Part shown: positions 6,474 to 12,721 of the stretch, piece by piece
Position numbering within the stretch: position 1 is the first letter of the stretch
How the letters are laid out: the number at the start of each line of letters is the position of its first letter
NCBI GenBank assembly: GCA_910585555.1
Contig: CAJUFU010000060.1
Coordinates: 2,995 to 19,461, forward strand
Direction: 5' to 3'
Length of the DNA: 16,467 bases
Origin: an uncultured Lachnospiraceae bacterium
GTDB lineage: Bacteria > Bacillota > Clostridia > Lachnospirales > Lachnospiraceae
Notes under the pieces: generated by a model
Database searches by the model: none
Seen by the model: only the letters and a program-made list of their open reading frames with translations
What the model was told of the DNA's origin: nothing
Program-made: the position numbers and the translations under genes

Positions 6474-8675
6474 CTACTTTCCTTCCACCACAAACAACCT
6501 TGCCATAACAGGCTTCTCAAAAGTAACCGTCAACACATCCTTCTCAACTTGAAAACTAACCGGCTCCTTTTCAGGATATATACAGGAAACCTGTACGCCG
6601 TCTTTGGCAAAGGGAAGACTTCCAAGCGGTATGGACAATGTGGTATCGGAACATACGGTTCCGGCCTGCAAACGCCTGTCATTGTTCTTACCCTCCATCT
6701 GCCGTTTCCACACGCAAAGATATGCCTTATCCTCTGTCTGCAGACCGCCACATGCCCATAAATCCTCATTGTCTGTCACGTCTAAGGGCAGGAAAGGCAC
6801 TGCTCTTTTAATATCCCCGCGTATGGTTTTATAACATGCGATCCCCTCTTTCACCAGCTCCATTCGCTGCGCAGAAAGTTCCGCCAAATGACCGCTCTGA
6901 TGAATCCGCCCAAGCATGGCGTTTACCATATTATAAATCACTTCTTCTTTGTTGCCCTGACGCATGGGGTAAGACCAGACCGCCGCCTGCTCCGGTGTCA
7001 CACCAGCTCCCGCATTGGCCGCAATCGCAGCATAATTACGATAATCTTCCTGATCGGAAGTGGATTGGAGACTGTAACGGGAAAGCAGCGCATAATCCAT
7101 CCGCAGGCCGCCGCTGGAACAGTTCTCAATCACCAGATCAGGATATCTTCTGAACACATCATCCAGCCACGCAAGATAAGCCCTCTCATGTTCTAGCAAG
7201 CCCTGTCCCACACTCTCTGCGGCAATCTCCGTACCGATGCCCGGTTCAATATTATAATCCATTTTAATGTAGCCGATCCCGTATTCATTTACCACACGGT
7301 CGATGACTTCATTGACATGCTCGATAACCGCAGGATTGCGGAAATCAAGCTGGTATCTGCTTCTGTCAAACACCCTCTTGCCATGGCGGACAAAGAACCA
7401 GTCGTCCGGTGCTTTCTTCGCCTTTTCACAGTTGATTCCCATCACCTCAAGTTCCAGCCAAACGCCGGGAATCATGCCTTTACTGCGGATATAATCCGTC
7501 ACTTCCTTGATGCCGCCGGGGAATCTCTCCCGGCACTCCTGCCACTCGCCTACGCTGTCCCACCACTCGCCAGGCGCATACCAGCCTGCGTCAATCACAT
7601 AATATTCACAGCCGCAGTCTGCCGCCGCATCGATTAAGGGCAGTTCCTTCTGCGTCGTTGGATCCCCAAACAGACAATTCATATAATCGTTAAAAATAAC
7701 CGGCAGATTTTCATTGTCCTGATTGGGTCTGCGAATCAGGCGGCGGTATCTGGTAAGTTCTCCCACAGCTTGTTCAAAACTATCCTTTGCAACCCCCACA
7801 GCTGCCGGCACGGATTCAAAGCTCTCCCCCGGCGCCAAATTTTTGAACCAATGAGACTGCACTTCTGTGGGACCGCTGACGCAGAGATAAAAGTGCGTAT
7901 TCTGATCGCCGATTTCATAATGCCACGAGCCGTTATGTTCAATCTGCCAAAACAGGCTGGTATGTGCCTGTGTATTTTCAAGATAACCAAGAGGCAGATA
8001 TTTCTTGGAAGACCAGTTCCCGGTATTGGTCACCTCAAACACCTGAGAGGTACGCTGATACACGCCTGGCTGTGTCTGGGCAAGTCCCACATCCCCAAAA
8101 GTATATTCTTTTATACTAATCTCCTTCTGCCAGCCATTGTAAGGTATCCGCAACCGCATTTTGGCATCAGAATTCTCGCTGCCTTCCTTTTCAATACCCG
8201 TATAGCAAAAGGAGGAAAGATATTCCAGACACTGCGTCTCATTCCCCACATTGGTCACTCTATTGAACATACGGACCACGGAGGTTCCATGATAAAACTG
8301 CATTACCGTCTCCACACGAACATGCGTAACCTCTTTATCTTCCTGGGTGATGATAAGACAACGTCCCTTCTCATTCACACTGTCCTCCATGCCGACATAA
8401 GTAAGCAGATATCCCGGCGCCGTCACAATATGCTTATTCCCATGCTTCTCATAGGGACGGTCATAACCGGATAAACTCACCTGCACCAGCTGAAAAGCCT
8501 CGTCAAGAAACTGCTCCTTTCTTGCCCTGTCCTCTGCCTTACACTCCGGCCCCACTTTACACAAATCCCCTTCGCAGAACTCATTCTTTGAAAAGTGAAG
8601 AAGTTTCAGCTGGTTTTTGTCCGTAATCCCAAATACGATATTGATTCCGTTTTCCTGTACTTTGATATATTCCAT
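6474..8675 (-). CDS. Alpha-galactosidase, glycoside hydrolase family 36
   Basis: I start at the ATG at 8673-8675 (MEYIKVQENG, 733 residues), because GGAGG sits about 5 nt upstream and 733 matches the usual 720-740 of bacterial GH36 enzymes. The open frame extends 51 codons further, but that part runs through the promoter and leader hairpins. The N-terminal half is the beta-sandwich; the (beta/alpha)8 barrel starts near residue 325 with VIDAGWYAPGEWWDSVGEW. The nucleophile is Asp473 in YIKMDYN and the acid/base Asp541 in QSTSDQED after ENCSSGGLRMDYALL, both as in the family. It has no signal peptide, so it should hydrolyse alpha-1,6-galactosides (melibiose, raffinose-type sugars) after uptake. 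No sugar transporter or sugar-responsive regulator is adjacent, which is unusual for a utilisation operon. It is the first gene of a probable three-gene transcript. Confidence 0.95.
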   Translation of the reverse strand: MEYIKVQENGINIVFGITDKNQLKLLHFSKNEFCEGDLCKVGPECKAEDRARKEQFLDEAFQLVQVSLSGYDRPYEKHGNKHIVTAPGYLLTYVGMEDSVNEKGRCLIITQEDKEVTHVRVETVMQFYHGTSVVRMFNRVTNVGNETQCLEYLSSFCYTGIEKEGSENSDAKMRLRIPYNGWQKEISIKEYTFGDVGLAQTQPGVYQRTSQVFEVTNTGNWSSKKYLPLGYLENTQAHTSLFWQIEHNGSWHYEIGDQNTHFYLCVSGPTEVQSHWFKNLAPGESFESVPAAVGVAKDSFEQAVGELTRYRRLIRRPNQDNENLPVIFNDYMNCLFGDPTTQKELPLIDAAADCGCEYYVIDAGWYAPGEWWDSVGEWQECRERFPGGIKEVTDYIRSKGMIPGVWLELEVMGINCEKAKKAPDDWFFVRHGKRVFDRSRYQLDFRNPAVIEHVNEVIDRVVNEYGIGYIKMDYNIEPGIGTEIAAESVGQGLLEHERAYLAWLDDVFRRYPDLVIENCSSGGLRMDYALLSRYSLQSTSDQEDYRNYAAIAANAGAGVTPEQAAVWSYPMRQGNKEEVIYNMVNAMLGRIHQSGHLAELSAQRMELVKEGIACYKTIRGDIKRAVPFLPLDVTDNEDLWACGGLQTEDKAYLCVWKRQMEGKNNDRRLQAGTVCSDTTLSIPLGSLPFAKDGVQVSCIYPEKEPVSFQVEKDVLTVTFEKPVMARLFVVEGK

Positions 8676-8750
8676 GATTCCCTCCATGTCAGAGCAGTCT
8701 ACTGCGCCTTCTTTCCCACACACTAATGCTGTAATCCTTCCTTCTTCCAA

Positions 8751-8773
8751 CAAGAATTGCTCCGCAATTCTTG
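8751..8773. repeat. Perfect 10-bp inverted repeat, 3-nt loop
   Basis: The arms CAAGAATTGC and GCAATTCTTG enclose three bases. In the alpha-galactosidase transcript this would be a stable hairpin with a GGA loop, about 78 nt before the start codon. It directly abuts the next dyad at 8774-8799. There is no following T-run, so it is not an ordinary terminator. It could be a leader stem-loop or half of a small dispersed palindromic element. Confidence 0.8.
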
Positions 8774-8799
8774 AGACGCAAGCTGCTGAGCCTGCGTCT
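8774..8799 (-). repeat. 11-bp inverted repeat (hairpin) at the transcription start of the alpha-galactosidase operon
   Basis: Read on the - strand the arms are AGACGCAGGCT and AGCTTGCGTCT, pairing over 11 positions with one G-U and a CAGC loop. It begins one base after the -10 of the predicted promoter and ends exactly where the 8751-8773 dyad begins. If transcription starts near 8793, the first bases of the stem are not in the RNA, so the DNA dyad may matter more than an RNA hairpin. Confidence 0.7.
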
Positions 8800-8828
8800 A
8801 TTATATGAAAAAATGGTTCATATAGCAA
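8800..8828 (-). promoter_or_regulatory. Promoter of the alpha-galactosidase operon
   Basis: On the - strand a perfect -10 TATAAT (8800-8805) follows a -35 TTGCTA (8823-8828, 4 of 6 matches) after a 17-nt spacer. A start near 8793 gives a leader of about 118 nt. It begins about 30 nt after the MATE stop codon and is separate from the MATE promoter. The spacer carries an inverted repeat (separate entry). Confidence 0.65.
8802..8824. promoter_or_regulatory. Candidate operator: 8-bp inverted repeat inside the promoter spacer
   Basis: The arms TATATGAA (8802-8809) and TTCATATA (8817-8824) are perfect with a 7-nt centre. They fill the gap between -35 and -10 of the alpha-galactosidase promoter and touch both boxes, an ideal place for a repressor. 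Neither the LysR nor the MarR operator candidate in this window resembles it, so a regulator encoded elsewhere would be needed. It is AT-rich and could partly reflect promoter composition. Confidence 0.45.
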
Positions 8829-8859
8829 TCTCTTCTTTTACAAATGATACCGTGTCGTC

Positions 8860-10269
8860 CTAAGTGTGTGACAGCGCCGCTTCCCTGCGCTCCCCAGCGC
8901 TTTCCTCCTCAAATATCCGGTTCCATCCTATCCGCAGCACAACAATCGACAGGATGCCGGAAAGCATATCCGATACCGGCCCAGACCACAGCAGACCATC
9001 TATCCCCCAAATGGCACTCAAAATAAACATAGCCGGAATTAGAAAAATGATCTGCCTGGAAAGAGAGATTGCCATGGATGGCCCCGGTTTGCCAATTGCC
9101 TGGTAGAATATGCCAATGACCATGCCGGAAGGTATCATAAAACAAGCCAGCAGATAGATGCGGAAACATTTGACCGCAAACTCCATATACAATGCCGATT
9201 CCTGACCGAAAATACGGATGATAGCTTCCGGGAACACCTGAAAGACCAACAGCGCCGCACACATAATCGCCGTACAAATTCCAATAGAAATCCGAAAGGT
9301 CTGTTTCACCCTGTCATACTGCCTGCTGCCATAATTATAACCCAGGATTGGCTGAACACCAGTAGCAATCCCCATCGCGATACTGGTAATCAGCTGGCTG
9401 GTCTTCATGGTAATGCCCAGGGCTGCCATGGGAATATCCGCCCCATAGATTGATTTTGCCCCATATTTTACCAACAGATTATTCTGGATGGCAATCACCA
9501 CAGTTCCTGCAATCTGCGTAAAAAAGGATGACATTCCCAGAGAAATGATGCTTCCCGTGGTCCTAAGATGCAGCATAAAATCTTTCTTTTGTAACCCTAT
9601 GGTCTGGAAACGGGTTAAACATACAACATAAAAAACCGCATTAAAAAGCTGTCCGATAATCGTTGCCCAAGCTGCACCCTGTACACCCCATTTACACCCA
9701 AAGATAAATATGGGATCAAGGATGATATTCGTCATACAGCCAATCAACATTCCTACCATACTGGCTTTCGGCCGCCCGTCCGCACGAATCACGTTGCCAA
9801 AGCCTACCCCAATTGCAAAAAAGGGAAATCCAAAGACGATGATTTGACCATAGTCCATTGCATATCCCATAACCTCTCCTCTCGCTCCAAACAGGTAGCA
9901 GAGGGGCTGTAGCAGCAACTCAAACAGTATCAAAAATAATACACTGCTTCCCACAAGCAGGGTAACCATATTTCCAACACCCCTTGCCGCTTTATCCGGT
10001 TCTCCTTTTCCAAGCTGTAAACTCATATAGGCCGATGCCCCGTTGCCAAACATCATTGCCACAGCCATCATAATCAACGTCATAGGCATGATGACATTGG
10101 TCGCCGCATTCCCCATATAACCCACACCCTGGCCGATAAATACCTGATCTACCATATTATAAAGAGAATTCACCGCCAATGAAATAACGCTGGGAACCGC
10201 GTAGCGGGCCACCAGTCTTCCTGTCTTCTCTGTTCCAAGCGGGTTTGCCTGTGTCATATTTGCATTCAT
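8860..10269 (-). CDS. MATE family multidrug/cation exporter
   Basis: A 469-residue, 12-helix protein with the two 6-helix halves of the MatE fold (DinF/NorM-like group common in Clostridia). Family signatures visible are the N-terminal PSVISLAVNSLYNMVDQVFIG with Asp41, GNGASAYMSLQLGKG, a GNVIRADGRPKASM loop between helices, and in the second half GVQPILGYNYGSRQYDRVK, the usual start of the second repeat's coupling loop. Such proteins use Na+ or H+ gradients to expel cationic drugs or metabolites. AGGAGG lies 8 nt before the ATG. The gene is divergent from a LysR regulator, which probably activates it. Substrate not inferable. Confidence 0.94.
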   Translation of the reverse strand: MNANMTQANPLGTEKTGRLVARYAVPSVISLAVNSLYNMVDQVFIGQGVGYMGNAATNVIMPMTLIMMAVAMMFGNGASAYMSLQLGKGEPDKAARGVGNMVTLLVGSSVLFLILFELLLQPLCYLFGARGEVMGYAMDYGQIIVFGFPFFAIGVGFGNVIRADGRPKASMVGMLIGCMTNIILDPIFIFGCKWGVQGAAWATIIGQLFNAVFYVVCLTRFQTIGLQKKDFMLHLRTTGSIISLGMSSFFTQIAGTVVIAIQNNLLVKYGAKSIYGADIPMAALGITMKTSQLITSIAMGIATGVQPILGYNYGSRQYDRVKQTFRISIGICTAIMCAALLVFQVFPEAIIRIFGQESALYMEFAVKCFRIYLLACFMIPSGMVIGIFYQAIGKPGPSMAISLSRQIIFLIPAMFILSAIWGIDGLLWSGPVSDMLSGILSIVVLRIGWNRIFEEESAGERREAALSHT

Positions 10270-10316
10270 AAACTCTTCCTCCTACCTTGCATACTAATCA
10301 TAATTCCGCTTTCCAT

Positions 10317-10344
10317 TTTATACGCTTTCATTCTTGTCTGTGAA
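10317..10344 (-). promoter_or_regulatory. Promoter of the MATE gene
   Basis: On the - strand a -35 TTCACA (10339-10344, 5 of 6) is followed after 16 nt by a -10 TATAAA (10317-10322, 5 of 6), giving a start near 10310 and a leader of about 40 nt. Its -35 overlaps the -35 of the opposite lysR promoter, so the two polymerases would compete. Confidence 0.6.
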
Positions 10345-10362
10345 CTAAGAATATGTTATCAT
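10334..10362 (+). promoter_or_regulatory. Promoter of the lysR-type gene
   Basis: A -35 TTGTCT (10334-10339, 4 of 6), a 17-nt spacer and a -10 TATCAT (10357-10362, 5 of 6) give a start near 10369, about 50 nt before the ATG. The predicted start lies inside the palindrome at 10361-10383. Confidence 0.6.
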
Positions 10363-10383
10363 TAATAAGTAAAATTTATTAAT
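10361..10383. promoter_or_regulatory. Candidate LysR-type operator (8-bp dyad)
   Basis: The arms ATTAATAA and TTATTAAT flank a 7-nt centre; the core TAAGTAAAATTTA fits the family's T-N11-A rule. Its centre is about 62 bp upstream of the predicted MATE start, matching the usual recognition site near -65, and it covers the predicted start of the regulator's own transcript. This predicts activation of the exporter and autorepression. Confidence 0.6.
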
Positions 10384-10420
10384 GTTTTAAAATTATCATA
10401 AGATAAATAGGAGAAACCAT

Positions 10421-11302
10421 ATGACTACCATGCAGCTAGACTGCTTTCTATTAGTAGCTGAAACCCTCAATTTTGCCGCCGCTGCTGACAGGCTCCATGT
10501 CACCCAGCCCGCCGTGACACAACAGATTCATTCCCTGGAAAAAGAGTTGAATGTGAAACTGTTCAAGCGTACCACCAGAACAGTAAAACTTACCCCGGAA
10601 GGATATGTTTTCCTCAATGACGCTAAATCTATCCAACACATCATCGGTCATGCGAAAAAGCGTTTTGAAGAACCTGAGGGCCGCGAACTTGTCCTATTCT
10701 CCATGGGATGCCACAGCCAGGATGAGCTATCCTTACTGCCTGCCATTTTAGAGAAAATGCGGATGCACTATCCTGCCCTGCACCCGGTTTTCCAGATTAT
10801 ACCCTTTCAACACCTCCATCAGCTTCTCAAAGAAGATTCTGTGGATGTCATTCTGGATTTTCAAAAAGAACTGTCAAGAAAAAATTACGAAAAATATCAA
10901 GAACTTACGAAGGTAAAGACCATATGCATTTTACCGAAAGACTCCCCCTGGTCACAAAAAGACTGTTTGACAATAGAAGATTTGAAAAAAGAAAAAATCA
11001 TTCTCTTTAACCCGCAGATTGCACCGGACTGCTTCAACTCAATCCAACGCGCCATCTTAGATCAAAACTCAATGACTGATATTTATATGCAGGATTCTCC
11101 GAAAAGCTGTATCACACTTGCCCAGGCAGGATTTGGCATTGCCCTGCTTCCTGACTTACTGCCCCATAGCGAGGACGGTCTGCTATACCTTCCTCTTACT
11201 GGCTTTGCGCCAATGTCCTATGGGGCATATTATAACAGCACTGCCGGGAATCCGGTTCTAAAACTATTTTTACGATTGTGCCGGGAACAGTTTACGACTT
11301 GA
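10421..11302 (+). CDS. LysR family transcriptional regulator
   Basis: A 293-residue protein of normal family length. The N-terminal winged helix-turn-helix is clear: LDCFLLVAETLNFAAAADRL, then HVTQPAVTQQIHSLEKELNVKLFKR (residues about 6-50) and a TVKLTPEG wing. Residues about 88-290 form the ligand-binding domain, including SVDVILDF and the C-terminal AGFGIALLP segment. AGGAG lies 7 nt before the ATG. Its divergent partner is the MATE exporter, the typical regulator/target arrangement. The ligand, perhaps an exported compound, is unknown. The coding region is somewhat more AT-rich than neighbours in its middle part, which may simply reflect family drift. Confidence 0.95.
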   Translation: MTTMQLDCFLLVAETLNFAAAADRLHVTQPAVTQQIHSLEKELNVKLFKRTTRTVKLTPEGYVFLNDAKSIQHIIGHAKKRFEEPEGRELVLFSMGCHSQDELSLLPAILEKMRMHYPALHPVFQIIPFQHLHQLLKEDSVDVILDFQKELSRKNYEKYQELTKVKTICILPKDSPWSQKDCLTIEDLKKEKIILFNPQIAPDCFNSIQRAILDQNSMTDIYMQDSPKSCITLAQAGFGIALLPDLLPHSEDGLLYLPLTGFAPMSYGAYYNSTAGNPVLKLFLRLCREQFTT

Positions 11303-11375
11303 ATGCCCGATTGAATGCCGTCGCCGCATCCTCTATCCCATTTCTGTGCAACCATTTTGTTACGCAGCCCCAAAG

Positions 11376-12161
11376 CTACGCCGCCCGTGTCAGAAACGAA
11401 AATCCCATCACCACGACCCCAAGCACCACCAGCACAACGCCCGTTGCCTGATTCAAGGTCTTAGGCTCGGCCTTATTGGCAAAGACTGCCGCTATCCGCG
11501 CCCAGATAAAAGTAAATACCACGCACAACACCCACACCGGCCAGTCCGGCATCCCGCCTATGGCAAAGTGGGACACCGCCCCTGTCAATGCGGTAAATGC
11601 CATGATAAATACGCTTGTACCCACAGCTGTCTTTAGCTCATAATGCAGGATAGATGTGAGAATCAAAAGCATCATCATGCCGCCGCCTGCGCCGATAAAA
11701 CCGCAGATAAATCCAATCATCACACCCGCGATAAGAGACTGCACAGCCCGTTTCTTTGCCGAAACTGCTCCCATCGCTTCCTTGGTCGTCATAACCGGCT
11801 TCACGATAAACTTAATACCCAGCAAAAACGTCATAAAGACAGAGAAACCGCCCATGGTCGCCGGCGGAACCAGGCTCGCTATGTAACTGCCCGCCACCGT
11901 AAAGGTAAGCACACTTCCCATCATGATCAAACCGTTTCTGATATCCAGATTCTTGTTCTTTCCATAGGTATAGGCCGACACCGCACTGGCAAGCACATCG
12001 GATGACAGGGCGATTCCCACCGCCATATAAGAATCCATCCCCAGGAACGTAATCAACATCGGACTGATCACAGCCGCCGCGCTCATACCGGCAAAACCAG
12101 TTCCCAAGCCCGCTCCCATTCCTGCAAAAAAGGTGACAACCACTTTCCACAACCACTCCAT
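11376..12161 (-). CDS. TauE/SafE family membrane permease (sulfite/organosulfur exporter type)
   Basis: A 261-residue integral membrane protein with the internal duplication of the TauE/SafE (DUF81) family: a first glycine-rich re-entrant segment GAGLGTGFAGMSAAAV (residues 16-31) and a second GFICGFIGAGGGMMMLLI (150-167), each followed by further helices; about 8 helices in all. Members export sulfite, sulfoacetate or other sulfur-containing anions, though many are uncharacterised. The ATG is one nucleotide past the stop of the MarR gene, and GGAGGAAGAGG within the end of that gene supplies the ribosome binding site. It is therefore probably regulated by that MarR protein. Substrate is inference from the family. 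Confidence 0.93.
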   Translation of the reverse strand: MEWLWKVVVTFFAGMGAGLGTGFAGMSAAAVISPMLITFLGMDSYMAVGIALSSDVLASAVSAYTYGKNKNLDIRNGLIMMGSVLTFTVAGSYIASLVPPATMGGFSVFMTFLLGIKFIVKPVMTTKEAMGAVSAKKRAVQSLIAGVMIGFICGFIGAGGGMMMLLILTSILHYELKTAVGTSVFIMAFTALTGAVSHFAIGGMPDWPVWVLCVVFTFIWARIAAVFANKAEPKTLNQATGVVLVVLGVVVMGFSFLTRAA

Positions 12162-12162
12162 A

Positions 12163-12597
12163 CTATGCCTCTTCCTCCTTGATTTGCTTAAGATTATCTT
12201 CCAGTATTCTCAGCACCTGAAAAAAATCCGCTCTCATCTGTTCATCTATATTTTTAAACAGTTCCTTAACAAAACTCTCCTGAATCTGTCTGCCCCGCTC
12301 TACAATCGGCCAGGCTTTTTCCGTACATACAAGCCGTGTTTTTCTCCTGTCGCTTAAACTCTTCTCTCTTTTCAGATACCCCTCTCTCACAAGACTCTCC
12401 ACATTAACAGAAACCAGATTCGCCTTAATATACCTGGTCTCAACCACATCCCTGGCTGTGTCAAATTCAGGATTGTCAGCCAGAAACATCAGAATATCAA
12501 AAGCGGTCTGGGGTATCCCCACCTCCTGACATAAAGGTTTACACTTCGCACTGTAAACTTTTAAAAGATTCCGTGCAATTTTAATGCCTCTTTTCAT
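12163..12597 (-). CDS. MarR family transcriptional regulator
   Basis: A 144-residue winged-helix protein. The DNA-binding part spans about residues 30-95: QTAFDILMFLADNP, the recognition helix region IKANLVSVNVESLVREGYL, and a wing SLSDRRKTRLVCTEKA with the family's Asp-Arg-Arg (83-85). N- and C-terminal helices give the dimer interface. Three cysteines stand out: Cys19 and Cys23 in CKPLC of the first helix and Cys91 in the wing; redox or thiol sensing is possible but unproven. AAAGGAAG precedes the ATG by about 7 nt. It is the first gene of a two-gene unit with the TauE/SafE permease, and a large dyad covers its own promoter, so autorepression with release by a ligand is likely. Confidence 0.93.
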   Translation of the reverse strand: MKRGIKIARNLLKVYSAKCKPLCQEVGIPQTAFDILMFLADNPEFDTARDVVETRYIKANLVSVNVESLVREGYLKREKSLSDRRKTRLVCTEKAWPIVERGRQIQESFVKELFKNIDEQMRADFFQVLRILEDNLKQIKEEEA

Positions 12598-12621
12598 ATG
12601 ATCTTCCTTTCACGAAGCGCA

Positions 12622-12666
12622 TAAAATTACTTCAAAATTGAACTTTTCATTTTTGAAGTAATTTTA
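12622..12666. promoter_or_regulatory. Large operator-like dyad before marR (16-bp perfect arms, 13-nt spacer)
   Basis: The arms TAAAATTACTTCAAAA (12622-12637) and TTTTGAAGTAATTTTA (12651-12666) are perfect complements. The right arm ends with the -10 box of the marR promoter, and the dyad covers the transcription start. Inside it are two smaller 12-bp palindromes, TTCAAAATTGAA (12631-12642) and TTCATTTTTGAA (12646-12657), centres 15 bp apart, suggesting two adjacent MarR dimers. As RNA it would also form a hairpin in the leader. Confidence 0.7.
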
Positions 12667-12689
12667 CGGCCCAAAAAGCCACTTGTCAA
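12661..12689 (-). promoter_or_regulatory. Promoter of the marR-tauE operon
   Basis: On the - strand a perfect -35 TTGACA (12684-12689), a 17-nt spacer and a -10 TAAAAT (12661-12666, 5 of 6) predict a start near 12654 and a leader of about 57 nt. The -35 lies inside the stem-loop of the terminator of the upstream ABC operon. Confidence 0.75.
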
Positions 12690-12703
12690 GAGACAAGTGA
12701 CTT
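12673..12703 (-). terminator. Intrinsic terminator of ABC module 2
   Basis: On the - strand a 12-bp stem (AAGTCACTTGTC pairing with GACAAGTGGCTT, one G-U) with a TCTT loop is followed by a run of five T, including the last two stem bases. It starts 18 nt after the permease stop codon. The form is that of a strong rho-independent terminator, separating this operon from marR. Confidence 0.88.
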
Positions 12704-12721
12704 CTCATCCTTCGTTCTTTA

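Noticed and set aside
7770..8474. A 234-codon open frame on the + strand inside the alpha-galactosidase gene
   Set aside because: Fully antisense to conserved GH36 codons, no ribosome binding site, and no recognisable domain; a shadow frame.
8751..8799. Terminator of the MATE gene
   Set aside because: The stems are good but lack a T tract on the - strand and lie beyond a convincing promoter.
8676..8828. A 51-residue N-terminal extension of the alpha-galactosidase
   Set aside because: It would translate the promoter and hairpins; GGAGG before the ATG at 8675 and family length favour the shorter protein.
11303..11375. Bidirectional terminator between the convergent lysR-type and TauE/SafE genes
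   Set aside because: No stable stem with a T run was found on either strand.
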